A stretch of 64,000 bases of DNA from Mariniflexile maritimum (GCF_009746565.1 NZ_WRPN01000004.1:228628-292627); one strand, 5' to 3'. Numbered from the stretch's first letter, positions 1-8,620 are shown. The notes: generated by a model not told the origin, from the sequence alone. Made by a program: numbers and translations.

Positions 1-2
1 TT

Positions 3-143
3 ATTCAAAATGCTCCAAATATCAATAGCTATGATGATGCTTTTAATTTCTTAAATGGTCTAACAAATCATATACGGCAACTTATAGAAGCAAATCAAAA
101 TATGAATATAGGGCAAATTTCAAATTTAATTAGTTATCCGTAA
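3..143 (+). CDS. C-terminal end of a truncated CDS, possibly a polymorphic toxin
   Basis: This is an open frame entering from the left edge and ending at TAA 141-143, giving 46 visible residues (IQNAPNISYDDAFNFLNGL... to LISYP). There is no start inside the window. The short helical, Asn-rich tail stops 4 bases before a gene whose halves resemble immunity proteins. That arrangement is usual for contact-dependent or T9SS/T6SS-delivered toxins, so it may be the tail of an AHH/HNH-type nuclease toxin. The role rests on context only; the catalytic part lies outside the window. Confidence 0.45.
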   Translation: MQNAPNINSYDDAFNFLNGLTNHIRQLIEANQNMNIGQISNLISYP

Positions 144-147
144 ATAA

Positions 148-824
148 ATGAAATACTATAAGCTAACAACAATTGGTGCTAACAGAAATGAAATTGGAAT
201 CTCTCTCCAAAGTATAAGTGGTTACTTTGGAGATATTCAAAAAGATTTTATGCCCTTTGAAGGAAAAATAGATTTTGATTTCGAATTGCCAATACCAAAA
301 TTACAAGATAAAGCAAACTTAACAACTATGTTGGACGTAGTGATGATACCATCAAAATTTCTCGTGGTACAAAATCATTTTATAGAATTTTTTTAAAAAT
401 TTAATATAGGACACTATCAAAAATGGCCAATTAAAATAGAATATAAAAAGCTTTTATTCAAGACTACAGTTTGTTTTATTTAACCGAAACAAAACAAACA
501 GACTACATTGATTTTGCTAAAAGTGAATTTTATATCGGTTCTCTAAAAGATTATACTTTAATAGGAAAGAATATAAAAATAACCGACTATGAAAATTATC
601 TAAGTTGTTTTGAAATTTTAAAAGAAGATAATCTATGGCTTAAACACAAAAAAATTGTATTGATCCTAAATAATTCTAAAGACGACATGTTTAGAATTAT
701 TAATACTCCAGCGGGAGGCTACTATGCTTCGGAAAGATTAAAAAATGAAATTTTGAAGAAAAGATTTTCTGGAATGGTATTTAAAGAAATTACGACTGAC
801 AGAAAAGTAGAAGTGATTTATTAA
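148..824 (+). pseudogene. frameshifted immunity-type gene (Imm11/Imm43-like)
   Basis: Two pieces in different frames appear to be one gene. The first runs 148-396 (82 aa, MKYYKLTTIGANRN... ending NHFIEFF at a run of seven T). The second, open in its own frame from about 447, ends at 824. The second piece contains YLTETKQTDYIDFAKSEFYIGS followed later by FRIINTPAGGYYASERLKN and FSGMVF, a layout like DUF1629-type immunity proteins. The stretch between (about 397-460) still reads as protein in a third frame (NIGHYQKWPIKIEYKKLL), so at least two indels separate the halves. It follows the toxin-like tail by 4 bases. I infer an inactivated immunity gene; the exact immunity family is uncertain. Confidence 0.5.
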
Positions 825-1344
825 TAAAATACTGCCTACAACACGGTATATAAAAAATAGCAGTTAAAGGCTAAACCAAGAGTTTGCTTCTTTTATGCTA
901 TCTTTTTCCTAAACCGAAAATTGACACGTATAAATCTGCTCCATTTTCATATTCCAACAGGTTACCTTTAATGCTGAAAAGTCCGTTCCAAAACCAATGT
1001 TTCCGGTGAATTTTTAATTTGGGAAATCTAATTTTAGCCAATCTTTACGCTGTTTCATAGACTTCCATTAGCTTCCTGAAAGCAGATTTAAAACAACTGA
1101 TTTTAATATGTATTACTGACAAAAAACTGACAGAAAAAAGCACTAAAAGCCAACACCGAATTAAAAAAATTGCTACTTTAGGCTTGTGCTTAGTTTGTTG
1201 CCCTGTTTGCCTGCTTCCAATTTTCCTACTGAAAATCGTCACATTCAAAAAAAGCAACTTTTTCCTAAAAATAAACACACTAACCGAACAAACATTTTTA
1301 CCACACAAAAAGGTAAAAATGCGGGTTGTTAATATATTATAAAC
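825..1344. other. gene-free decayed stretch
   Basis: No intact gene is credible in these 520 bases. Positions 897 to about 1062 hold a degenerate minus-strand fragment described separately. An 87-codon minus frame at 1045-1308 has no recognisable family, and its end overlaps the degenerate fragment in another frame. The phrase TGCCTACAACACGGTATATA just after the preceding gene resembles repeats that flank accessory cassettes in flavobacteria, but I cannot show it is a recombination site. Confidence 0.5.
897..1062 (-). pseudogene. degenerate fragment, copy 1 of a diverged repeat pair
   Basis: On the minus strand the sequence ending at TAG 898-900 reads HWFWNGLFSIKGNLLEYENG followed by ADLYVSIFGLGKR. 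A few codons upstream this frame is stopped, while the adjacent frame reads MKQRKDWLKLDFPN before its own stop. It therefore looks like a short gene broken by one frameshift. A diverged relative lies at about 1841-1990. The family is not recognised; being beside toxin/immunity remnants, it may be part of a former immunity or cassette gene. Confidence 0.4.
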
Positions 1345-1776
1345 ATGAAATCATTTAAACAAATTTTAATATTTTTTATCTATTTATTACTGTTAAATGG
1401 ATGCTCTTCTATCAAGGAAGAATTAATTCCAACATATAATAAAGGTGGTTATAAAATGAAAATAGTAAAGTCCAATATCAAAGCTTCCTATTTAAAAATT
1501 TCAGGTAAAGTCTCTGATGTTATGAACAACAAACCTTTAGATAATGTTTACTTATCCATAGGGTGTAACAAAATAAAAAATTCACAAAATGGAGAATATT
1601 CCATATTAATAAAAAACGATTTTAAAGATAATTATTTATTTGTTGAAGTAGTTTCTATTGGTTATAAAACAATTCAAACAAAATTTATTAATATAACTAA
1701 TGAAAGTGAAATTAAAATTGATTTTTATCTTACGGAAGATGATAGGCCCTTAATTAATTGTGAAGGAATTAATTAG
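1345..1776 (+). CDS. small lipoprotein with carboxypeptidase-regulatory-like domain
   Basis: 143 aa. The N-terminus is a lipoprotein signal (hydrophobic IFFIYLLLLNGC, lipobox cysteine at about residue 20), so the product should be anchored to a membrane facing the periplasm or outer surface. From about residue 50 the pattern ISGKVSDVMNNKPLDNVYLS, a later GEYSI and GYKT, matches the carboxypeptidase D regulatory-like beta-sandwich common in Bacteroidota surface proteins. It stands alone between decayed fragments and is very AT-rich, which fits acquired DNA. The function is unknown. Confidence 0.7.
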   Translation: MKSFKQILIFFIYLLLLNGCSSIKEELIPTYNKGGYKMKIVKSNIKASYLKISGKVSDVMNNKPLDNVYLSIGCNKIKNSQNGEYSILIKNDFKDNYLFVEVVSIGYKTIQTKFINITNESEIKIDFYLTEDDRPLINCEGIN

Positions 1777-2069
1777 CAAATACAAACCATACACATTCAT
1801 AATATTTTTTACGAGTTTATCCAAAAGTTTGGTTTTTTCTGCTATCTATATTTAAAACCAAAAATTGGCACGTATAAATTTGCTGCTTTTCATATACCAG
1901 AACATTGGTTGGTATTGTGTAAGTACTTAAAATCAGATAGTCTTCATTCCAAAAAAACGCCTCCCCATATTTGGTATCCTATACACGATACCAAATCTTA
2001 GATAATCAAAAATTCATAACAGATTTATTAATAATTGAAAAATATATTTTGAATTAAATTATTTTTTTA
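1777..2069. other. gene-free stretch holding a degenerate fragment
   Basis: Nothing intact is visible here. Positions 1841-1990 carry copy 2 of the diverged fragment described separately. The rest is AT-rich and leads into the promoter of the DUF2975 gene. Confidence 0.5.
1841..1990 (-). pseudogene. degenerate fragment, copy 2 of a diverged repeat pair
   Basis: The plus strand shares long stretches with 897-995: GCTATCT, then AAAATTG-CACGTATAAAT, then TGCT and TTTTCATAT, then CATTCCAAAA. Aligned to copy 1, it lacks one base in the Tyr-Glu-Asn/Lys codon region, which shifts the frame; the minus-strand reading is WNEDYLILSTYTIPTNVLVY. No start codon and intact body are found together. It is the decayed relative of copy 1. 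Confidence 0.4.
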
Positions 2070-2099
2070 TTGTTTATCAATAAATTTTTTTTATTTTTG
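2070..2099 (+). promoter_or_regulatory. Bacteroidota-type promoter of the DUF2975/HTH pair
   Basis: A -33 TTG at 2070-2072 and a -7 box TATTTTTG at 2092-2099 (consensus TANNTTTG) are separated by 19 bases. The predicted start lies about 20 bases before the ATG at 2126. Confidence 0.45.
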
Positions 2100-2125
2100 A
2101 AACATCAATTTGTAATTTATCAATT

Positions 2126-2662
2126 ATGGCAAAAACAAACAACTTCGTATTTTGGGGCTTATATATTATTGCTTGGCTCATTTTTATTGGCTTGTCCATT
2201 GAAGCCGGTGGTTTAGTGGTAAATTTCTTTTTTAGTCTGTTCAAACCTGAATTTGTCCAAAATCTTTATCAAAAATTAGACTTATCTGAAATGTATAAAT
2301 ATAGCAAAATGGCTTTTTTAGGTATCTATAGCTTTATTCTGTTAATTTCAATTTTGAAAGCTGTGCTATTTTACATAGTTATCAGGTTAATGCACAAAAT
2401 GGATTTAACAAAGCCGTTCAACACTTTTGTTTCTAACCAAATTTTGCAAATTAGCTATTACACAATTTCAATCGGGCTGTTAAGTTATGTTGCCAAACAG
2501 GTGGCCAAAAGTTTAATGTATTACGGTTTTGATACCAACAACTTGAACCAATTTTGGGCAGACAGTCAAGCCTTTATTGTAATGGGTGCTGTAATTTATA
2601 TTATTGCGACTATTTTCAAAAAGGGAGTGGACATTCAAAATGAAAATGATTTAACGGTATAG
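2126..2662 (+). CDS. DUF2975 family membrane protein
   Basis: 178 aa with four predicted membrane helices (about 8-34, 64-90, 105-128, 145-165). Layout and length match DUF2975 proteins, which are almost always encoded just before a YozG-type HTH regulator, as here with a 3-base gap. The biochemical role of DUF2975 is unknown. Given the pairing, this protein may control or respond to the regulator at the membrane. Confidence 0.8.
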   Translation: MAKTNNFVFWGLYIIAWLIFIGLSIEAGGLVVNFFFSLFKPEFVQNLYQKLDLSEMYKYSKMAFLGIYSFILLISILKAVLFYIVIRLMHKMDLTKPFNTFVSNQILQISYYTISIGLLSYVAKQVAKSLMYYGFDTNNLNQFWADSQAFIVMGAVIYIIATIFKKGVDIQNENDLTV

Positions 2663-2665
2663 GCT

Positions 2666-2893
2666 ATGGCAATCATTGTAAATTTAGATGTAATGATGGC
2701 AAAGCGGAAAATGTCCCTGAACGAACTTTCTGAAAAAGTTGGATTGACCTTATCAAATCTTTCCATTTTAAAGACGGGAAAAGCAAAGGCCATTAGATTT
2801 AGCACATTGGAGACCATTTGTAACGTATTGGAGTGCCAACCAGGTGACATTTTAGAATATGCTAGCGACGTAGAAAAACCAACGACTAGCTAA
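2666..2893 (+). CDS. XRE/YozG-type helix-turn-helix regulator
   Basis: 75 aa, essentially one HTH domain: LDVMMAKRKMSLNELSEKVG then LTLSNLSILKTGKAKAIRFS, followed by LETICNVLECQPGDILEY, the classic ending of Cro/CI-like YozG regulators. It is translated right after the DUF2975 gene and probably controls the pair. Confidence 0.85.
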   Translation: MAIIVNLDVMMAKRKMSLNELSEKVGLTLSNLSILKTGKAKAIRFSTLETICNVLECQPGDILEYASDVEKPTTS

Positions 2894-2944
2894 CAGGCAT
2901 AACGTGTCTCGTAATACAGAAAAGAGTCAAGTTTTTCACACCCA

Positions 2945-3742
2945 TCACCACTCCCGTAATTTGTTCAAGGCTTCCTGTGCCTCCAGTTCTTTTTGTGTAA
3001 TAACTTTTAAAAACGATGGGTGCTGCTCAATGGCATATTCAATGCGTGTAACAATCTCATCGGTGGTTTCGTTATCGTAATCTATAACCAGCGGTTCTTT
3101 TATTTCAATGCTTTGAAGAATGTTTTTCTTTTTAATGCGCAGGCCTTTTTTGTCGAACGAACGCCTAAAACCATCAATAACAATAGGCACTACCACGGGT
3201 TTGTAGCGTTTTATAATGTGCGCCGTTCCTTTCCTGATAGGTTTAAAGGGCGTTGTGGTACCCTGCGGAAAGGTAATTACCCAACCATCATCCAACGCTT
3301 TTCCAATATTTGAAATATCGCTCATTTTCACCTGCCGGTTTACATCTTGTCCTTCGGCGCGCCACGTTCTTTCAATACTAATAGAACCCACGTAGGCCAA
3401 TATTTTTGGCAATAGGCCCGCTTTCATGGTTTCCTTGGCTGCCACGTAATAGATGTTCAATTTGGGGTTCCAAAGGTAGCCCACATTTTTTATAGAATCG
3501 GTTCGCCCACTTAAACTGGCATTAAATACATGGAACATGGCCACCACATCGGCAAAATACGTTTGGTGGTTGGAAATAAAGAGCACATTCTTATCGGGAA
3601 GGTTTTTAATAAATTCCGAACCTTCAATATGTAGCTCGTTAAAACCACGAAAACGCCTGTGCGTAAGCACGCCCAAAATTCTGATGAGCCACTTTTTTAT
3701 AAATAATATATGCCCGAATGGATTTCGTTTAAACAATCCCAT
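2945..3742 (-). CDS. 1-acyl-sn-glycerol-3-phosphate acyltransferase family protein
   Basis: 265 aa, PlsC/LPLAT superfamily: transfers an acyl chain to lysophosphatidate or a related lipid at the inner membrane. The catalytic block is NHQTYFADV with His59 and Asp65. Five residues lie between them instead of the usual four (HX4D). The substrate-binding block is FPQGT at 158-162, with Gln in place of the usual Glu. Both deviations suggest a divergent subfamily with possibly different substrate preference. It ends a minus-strand pair with the NUDIX gene upstream (50-base gap). Confidence 0.8.
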   Translation of the reverse strand: MGLFKRNPFGHILFIKKWLIRILGVLTHRRFRGFNELHIEGSEFIKNLPDKNVLFISNHQTYFADVVAMFHVFNASLSGRTDSIKNVGYLWNPKLNIYYVAAKETMKAGLLPKILAYVGSISIERTWRAEGQDVNRQVKMSDISNIGKALDDGWVITFPQGTTTPFKPIRKGTAHIIKRYKPVVVPIVIDGFRRSFDKKGLRIKKKNILQSIEIKEPLVIDYDNETTDEIVTRIEYAIEQHPSFLKVITQKELEAQEALNKLREW

Positions 3743-3792
3743 AAATCAATCTTCAAATTAGTTGGTAGCTACAAATGTAATAAAACAAATAA

Positions 3793-4434
3793 CTAGATAG
3801 CTTGTTTTAACAAGTCTTTAATCTCGCTTAGCATCATGGCCGTAGCGCCCCAAACCACAAAATTGTTTAAATGGAACGCAGGCACTTCAACTTCAACACT
3901 ATACGAAGTGCGCACTTTTTGTGAGATAACGTTGGTATCGTCAAAAAAATGCGTTAGGGGCACTTCAATAATGGCTTCAACTTCATGGTCCTGTTTAATG
4001 AAATGGGGTGTTTGGGTTGTAATGGCCATGAAGGGCTGCACATAAAAATTGCTGGGTGGTATGTAAACTTCACTTAATTTCCGCACTACTTCCATGGCGT
4101 TTTTAGGTACACCAATCTCTTCAAAGGTTTCCCGAAGGGCAGTAGCTTCCAACGAGGCATCTTGTTCTTCAACTTTGCCACCTGGAAACCCAATTTGTGC
4201 CGAATGAACGCCATTGTAAGTATTCCGCAATATCAAAATAAAATGCGTTTTCCAATTTTTATCGGGGTAGAACAATGCCAGAACCCCTGCTTTTTTTGCC
4301 CGTTTTATGGCTTCTTCCTGTTTTTTTAACAATTCTTGCCGAAATGGGGGCACCATTTTAAATTGAGATGCTTGGGCTGGTAGCGGTATATTCTTTATTT
4401 TTGAAATTGAAATTAAAAATTCATCGAAATCCAT
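3793..4434 (-). CDS. CoA pyrophosphatase, NUDIX family (NudL-like)
   Basis: 213 aa. The NUDIX box (GKVEEQDASLEATALRETFE then EIGV) is preceded by LRNTYNGVHSAQIGFPGGK. This matches the NuCoA signature that marks NUDIX enzymes cleaving coenzyme A or acyl-CoA to phosphopantetheine and 3',5'-ADP. The position beside an acyltransferase suggests a link to CoA/lipid turnover. Its start codon is only 5 bases from the ATG of the divergent cyclophilin gene. Confidence 0.85.
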   Translation of the reverse strand: MDFDEFLISISKIKNIPLPAQASQFKMVPPFRQELLKKQEEAIKRAKKAGVLALFYPDKNWKTHFILILRNTYNGVHSAQIGFPGGKVEEQDASLEATALRETFEEIGVPKNAMEVVRKLSEVYIPPSNFYVQPFMAITTQTPHFIKQDHEVEAIIEVPLTHFFDDTNVISQKVRTSYSVEVEVPAFHLNNFVVWGATAMMLSEIKDLLKQAI

Positions 4435-4439
4435 TAGTT

Positions 4440-5156
4440 ATGCGCGTAATGCTTCTTTTAATTGTTTGTTGTTTGTTTCTGAATTGTGAAGATAAGAAAT
4501 CCAATACTAAAAATAAGGTTGAAACGTCTAAAGTGATTGTTGATTCTGTTGTGGATACGAATAAATTGACTGATGCCGATTCGGACAGTTTAACAAGGCC
4601 GTTTCCCAGGCTAAATTCAAAAAACGTCATGGAATTTTTTCTGGAATACGACAAGAAGCATAAAGAAAACAAGGTACGCATTACTACCGATTTTGGAACC
4701 ATCGATATTTTACTTTTTAACGAAACCAAGTTCCACCGTTCAAACTTTATATTTTTAACCAAGCAAAAGTATTTTAATGGTACCCAGTTTTACCGCGTTA
4801 TCAATAATTTTATGGTTCAGGCCGGAAGCGGCGACGATAAGGTAACGGCCAAAAAGCGAGGTTATATTGGTAAATATTTATTGCCACCAGACACAAAACG
4901 GGGCTTTAAACACGATAGGGGCGTTGTATCAATGCCCAGTAGCGATATTGATAACCCCCATAAACTAGCGTCGCCCTACGAGTTTTTTATAGTACAACAA
5001 CGTGGTGGAGCGCATTTTTTAGATGGAGACTACACTATTTTTGGAAGGGTTACCAGCGGAATGGACGTGGTTGACAAGATTGCCGCCGTTAAAACCGATG
5101 ATGCCGATTGGCCTTTGCAAAACATCTATATAAGAAACGTGGAGATTTTGGAATAG
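4440..5156 (+). CDS. lipoprotein cyclophilin-type peptidyl-prolyl isomerase
   Basis: 238 aa from ATG 4440. An in-frame upstream start at 4368 would lie inside the divergent NUDIX gene and bury the signal peptide. The N-terminus MRVMLLLIVCCLFLNC is a lipoprotein signal with the lipid cysteine at 16, so it folds proteins in the periplasm or at the outer membrane. The cyclophilin domain spans about 75-238 (VRITTDFGTIDILLF, NFIFLTKQKYFNGTQFYRVI, FMVQAGSGD, FFIVQQ). It accelerates proline isomerisation. Confidence 0.88.
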   Translation: MRVMLLLIVCCLFLNCEDKKSNTKNKVETSKVIVDSVVDTNKLTDADSDSLTRPFPRLNSKNVMEFFLEYDKKHKENKVRITTDFGTIDILLFNETKFHRSNFIFLTKQKYFNGTQFYRVINNFMVQAGSGDDKVTAKKRGYIGKYLLPPDTKRGFKHDRGVVSMPSSDIDNPHKLASPYEFFIVQQRGGAHFLDGDYTIFGRVTSGMDVVDKIAAVKTDDADWPLQNIYIRNVEILE

Positions 5157-5304
5157 TTTAATGTCCCTAATTCGTATGGATTGTTTCTTCACTTCCGTAG
5201 ATTTTGCAGGGTTTCGCATACAGGACGGTACACTTTTAAATCAAAATTAAAGTTCCAAAGTTTTATTTGTCCATAATTCAAAAAGCGTAAATCAAAAACT
5301 TTCT

Positions 5305-5910
5305 TCAATCTTTATACAAACTGGGTAGGCTAATTTTAAATTTAACAGCAATAAGGCGTATTATAATTACCACCGATCCTGAAATTATAAACACAACATT
5401 GTTGTCGATAGGCAGTTTCCGAAGTAAAAAATAGGTAATTCCTCCCACAATGCAGGCAGTTGCATACACTTCCTTTCTAAAAATAACAGGAATTTCATTG
5501 CAAAGAATATCGCGTATCACGCCCCCAAAACAGGCCGTTATGGTGCCTAAAGATATGCAAATAATGGGGTGCAAGCCTATGGCAACCCCCTTTTCAACCC
5601 CAACAACCGTATATAAACCGATGCCTATGGTGTCAAATAAAAATAAGGAGGTTCGCAAATAATCAATGCGCTTTCTAAATACAATGGCAAAAACGGTAGC
5701 TGCTAAAATAGCGTAAACGTATATCATATTTACCATCCACGTTACGGGGGTAAAACCGATAAGGATGTCTCTAACCGTTCCGCCACCAACCGAGGTAACA
5801 AAAGCAATAATGAGCACCCCAAAAACATCCATTCGTTTTTCTAGTGCTACCAACACGCCCGAAATGGCAAAGGCAAAGGTTCCTAATATCTCTACAATTT
5901 GAAAAAACAT
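5305..5910 (-). CDS. TRIC-type cation channel family membrane protein (UPF0126)
   Basis: 201 aa, about seven membrane helices in two repeats. Each repeat carries the glycine-rich signature of prokaryotic TRIC/UPF0126 proteins (YicG/YadS type): GGGTVRDIL near residue 43 and GGVIRDILCNEIP near 130. Homologues form trimeric K+/cation channels; the physiological role in flavobacteria is not established. A 49-base gap separates it from the RDD gene upstream, so co-transcription is possible. Confidence 0.85.
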   Translation of the reverse strand: MFFQIVEILGTFAFAISGVLVALEKRMDVFGVLIIAFVTSVGGGTVRDILIGFTPVTWMVNMIYVYAILAATVFAIVFRKRIDYLRTSLFLFDTIGIGLYTVVGVEKGVAIGLHPIICISLGTITACFGGVIRDILCNEIPVIFRKEVYATACIVGGITYFLLRKLPIDNNVVFIISGSVVIIIRLIAVKFKISLPSLYKD

Positions 5911-5959
5911 ATTTTATTGTTCATTTAAAAAACCTAATGCCTTGCTTAGGATAAGCCAT

Positions 5960-6685
5960 TTACATGCTTTGTGTATAATAATTGTAATCTTTTAATACGG
6001 CGTTGATAAACTCAACGTCATATAAGTTGGATTCTACGTTTAAAACACCGGCTACTTTGTTCCGTAGAAGCTTCAGCGTTTTGTAATCATTGTTTTTTTT
6101 TGAAATGGTATAGGTTTCTTTAATGATGCGCACATCTTTATCGGTAAGCAACGTTACGTTATTGAAAACAGGTTGGTAATCGGTTTCCACTTCCTCTAAA
6201 ATGGTACTGGTTATTTTATTGGTGTTTTTAACACTAATAACCACCGTACCCGCCGCCGCATCGCCCACACGTTGCTTTTTATCGGACAACAAAATGCTTA
6301 AAACGCCAATTGAAGCAAAGAACAGCCAAATATCAACTATGCGCAACATCCATCGAACCAATAAATTATACCATTGCGTGGGTGCGCCATCCAAACGGAC
6401 TACCTTTATATTAAAAAGCATTTTTCCTACAGTTTGTCCTCCAAAAATAATGTGGCATAGCAGCGAATAAAAAAATGCAGGAAGCAAGAACAACCCCAGA
6501 AAGCCTTGTCGTGTCCAATCGTCGGTGTCGAAAATGGTCGAGATATTCACCAAGTTTTCCATAATGGTCATATAGGTCAATAAAATAAGCCCATCAATTA
6601 AAAACGCCGCAAAACGCTCGCCTACGCCAATTAGTTTGTAATCTAAATTAACATTTTGTGCTGTGTTTATTGCTAAATTGCTCAT
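5960..6685 (-). CDS. RDD family membrane protein
   Basis: 241 aa. The RDD domain occupies about residues 14-150 (IGVGERFAAFLIDGLILLTY at the start, later GGQTVGKMLFNIKVVRLDG), with several membrane helices. A soluble C-terminal extension of about 90 residues follows. It diverges from the SpoIIM/MoxR/DUF58 operon with 35 bases between start codons. RDD genes are often next to this operon, so it may act with it. The function is unknown. Confidence 0.85.
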   Translation of the reverse strand: MSNLAINTAQNVNLDYKLIGVGERFAAFLIDGLILLTYMTIMENLVNISTIFDTDDWTRQGFLGLFLLPAFFYSLLCHIIFGGQTVGKMLFNIKVVRLDGAPTQWYNLLVRWMLRIVDIWLFFASIGVLSILLSDKKQRVGDAAAGTVVISVKNTNKITSTILEEVETDYQPVFNNVTLLTDKDVRIIKETYTISKKNNDYKTLKLLRNKVAGVLNVESNLYDVEFINAVLKDYNYYTQSM

Positions 6686-6720
6686 TGAAATGTATATTCG
6701 TTGCTCATTAAAAAAGTTTT

Positions 6721-7707
6721 ATGCGCGAAGCATCTTTCGTCAAGCAAAATAAGGAAAAATGGATGGTTTTTGAAAGTGCATTACACAATAATGCTAAAAT
6801 AAATCCGGATGCCTTGGCTTCATACTACATCCATCTTACAAACGACTTGGCGTATGCGCAGACTTACTATCCAGAAAGTAAAACGTTGCTGTACTTAAAC
6901 GCATTAGCATCCGAAGCGCATCAAAAAATTTATATAACCAAACGCGAATCGAAAAATAAAATCGTCTCTTTTTGGAAGTATGAGTTTCCGTTGTTTTTCC
7001 GAAGCTATCATAAAACATTGCTCTATACGTTTTTAATATTCATGGTGGCCGTTTTAATTGGGGTTATTTCAACCTTGAACGACGACTCTTTTGTTCGCCT
7101 CATCTTGGGCGATGGCTATGTAAACATGACCATTGAAAACATTGAAAAAGGTGAACCCATGGCGGTTTACAAAAGCGGCAGCAATATTGGCTCGTTTTTG
7201 GGCATCACTATCAATAACATTCGGGTTGCCATTATGGCTTTTGCGTTTGGGGTGTTTTTTAGCGTGGGCACTATTTATATTTTGTTCAGCAATGGCATTA
7301 TGTTGGGAGCGTTCATTACCTTTTTTTATACTTATGGTATTTTAGAAAAAACAACTACCGTGTGGTTGCATGGTACCATTGAAATTTCGGTGATCGTTAT
7401 TGCAGGATGTGCCGGTTTGGTTATGGGAAACAGCTTTTTGTTCCCAAAAACCTATTCGCGGCGCGTTGCATTTACAAAAGGTGCCAAAGACGGGCTTAAA
7501 ATTGTGGTGAGCACCATCCCGTTTTTTATTATTGCCGGTTTTATTGAAGGGTTTATTACCCGTTATGGCGAACAAATGCCTTCATTCCTGACTTATGGTA
7601 TCATTGCGTGCTCGCTATTTTTAATCGTATTTTATTATATTATTTACCCCATTCATTTGAATAAATTATACCAACCCGAACTTAAAAACACCCATAACAG
7701 TGGATAA
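6721..7707 (+). CDS. stage II sporulation protein M (SpoIIM) family membrane protein
   Basis: 328 aa. About 95 cytoplasmic residues lead into five or six membrane helices. The core includes NIGSFLGITINNIRVAIMAF and a long GLVMGNSF segment, matching the SpoIIM/DUF95 family. Non-sporulating bacteria keep this family beside MoxR/DUF58 genes; its molecular role there is unknown. First gene of a six-gene operon whose next start (GTG 7700) overlaps its end by 8 bases. Confidence 0.82.
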   Translation: MREASFVKQNKEKWMVFESALHNNAKINPDALASYYIHLTNDLAYAQTYYPESKTLLYLNALASEAHQKIYITKRESKNKIVSFWKYEFPLFFRSYHKTLLYTFLIFMVAVLIGVISTLNDDSFVRLILGDGYVNMTIENIEKGEPMAVYKSGSNIGSFLGITINNIRVAIMAFAFGVFFSVGTIYILFSNGIMLGAFITFFYTYGILEKTTTVWLHGTIEISVIVIAGCAGLVMGNSFLFPKTYSRRVAFTKGAKDGLKIVVSTIPFFIIAGFIEGFITRYGEQMPSFLTYGIIACSLFLIVFYYIIYPIHLNKLYQPELKNTHNSG

Positions 7708-8620
7708 CAACTATATAGAACTACGCAACCGAAATTCGTTTGGCGACCTTATAAATACTTATTTCCTGTTTTTGAAATTCAACTTTAAAAACTACACGAG
7801 CCTGTATTTGCGATACAATACGGTAAGCATCATTTTACTTATCGTGTCGTCGTATTTATTGGTAACCGGTTTTATGGGGTTGGCCAGTAGGGATTTTAGG
7901 TTTGGTATGAATAACGATGGCGACGATACCCTGTATTTAATTATAGGTGCCATTGTTTTGGTGCTTATACTGTTTATTACAGCGCTTATAAATTACAGTT
8001 TTTCTAGTGCCTATATGAGTGAATATGTTCGTGCAAACGGTCAAGTTGCATCAAAAAATATTTGGCAGCAAATAATACAAAAACTTGGTGCCATAATTCT
8101 ATTCATACTTTTGGGGATTGGTATTTATATAGGGTATTTAATTATGTCCATAATATTAGCCTTCATCCCGTTATTGGGTATGATGGTGCAATACGGGATG
8201 AGCTTTCTGTTCACTTCCTTTTTTGGCTTGTCGTTTATGGCCATTTTTGCCGCTAACAAAAGTGTTGGCGATGCACTTATGGAGGGTTGGTCGTTTACAT
8301 TTTCTAACTTTGGAAAGGTGATTTTATTCGGGTTGGTAATAGGAATTTTAAACTTGATGCTAATAGGGCTTATCTTGTCCGTTCCCGGGTTTATTATTGG
8401 TATTTACGTTTATTTTTCATTGGAAAGCAATATCGATTTGGCAACAAGTGTGTTCGCCAATGTGGTTTTTACCTTGGGATTTGCCATGTTTTTGTTGGCG
8501 TTTATCTATTCGCAAGCATTAACGCAAGTCGCTTATTGTGTACTGTATTACAATATTTACGAAGATAAGTACAATGTGTTTTTAAGAAATAAAATCGATC
8601 AAATTGGGGTTAATGATTAA
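7700..8620 (+). CDS. polytopic membrane protein of the MoxR/DUF58 operon
   Basis: 306 aa with about six membrane helices and little soluble sequence. The start is GTG 7700, overlapping the previous gene by 8 bases. Long helices such as IIQKLGAIILFILLGIGIYI and the general layout resemble glycerophosphodiester phosphodiesterase-membrane-domain-like (DUF975/GDPD_N) proteins, but I see no catalytic motif. It is probably a structural or transport part of the complex encoded here. Confidence 0.75.
   Translation: MDNNYIELRNRNSFGDLINTYFLFLKFNFKNYTSLYLRYNTVSIILLIVSSYLLVTGFMGLASRDFRFGMNNDGDDTLYLIIGAIVLVLILFITALINYSFSSAYMSEYVRANGQVASKNIWQQIIQKLGAIILFILLGIGIYIGYLIMSIILAFIPLLGMMVQYGMSFLFTSFFGLSFMAIFAANKSVGDALMEGWSFTFSNFGKVILFGLVIGILNLMLIGLILSVPGFIIGIYVYFSLESNIDLATSVFANVVFTLGFAMFLLAFIYSQALTQVAYCVLYYNIYEDKYNVFLRNKIDQIGVND

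Noticed and set aside
825..896. Integron attC-like site (TGCCTACAACACGGTATATA)
   Set aside because: No paired core sites or integrase nearby, and no second copy with the same structure in the window.
1045..1308. 87-codon minus-strand frame
   Set aside because: No recognisable domain or start context, Cys/Phe-rich low-complexity translation, and overlap with a degenerate fragment in another frame; treated as non-coding.
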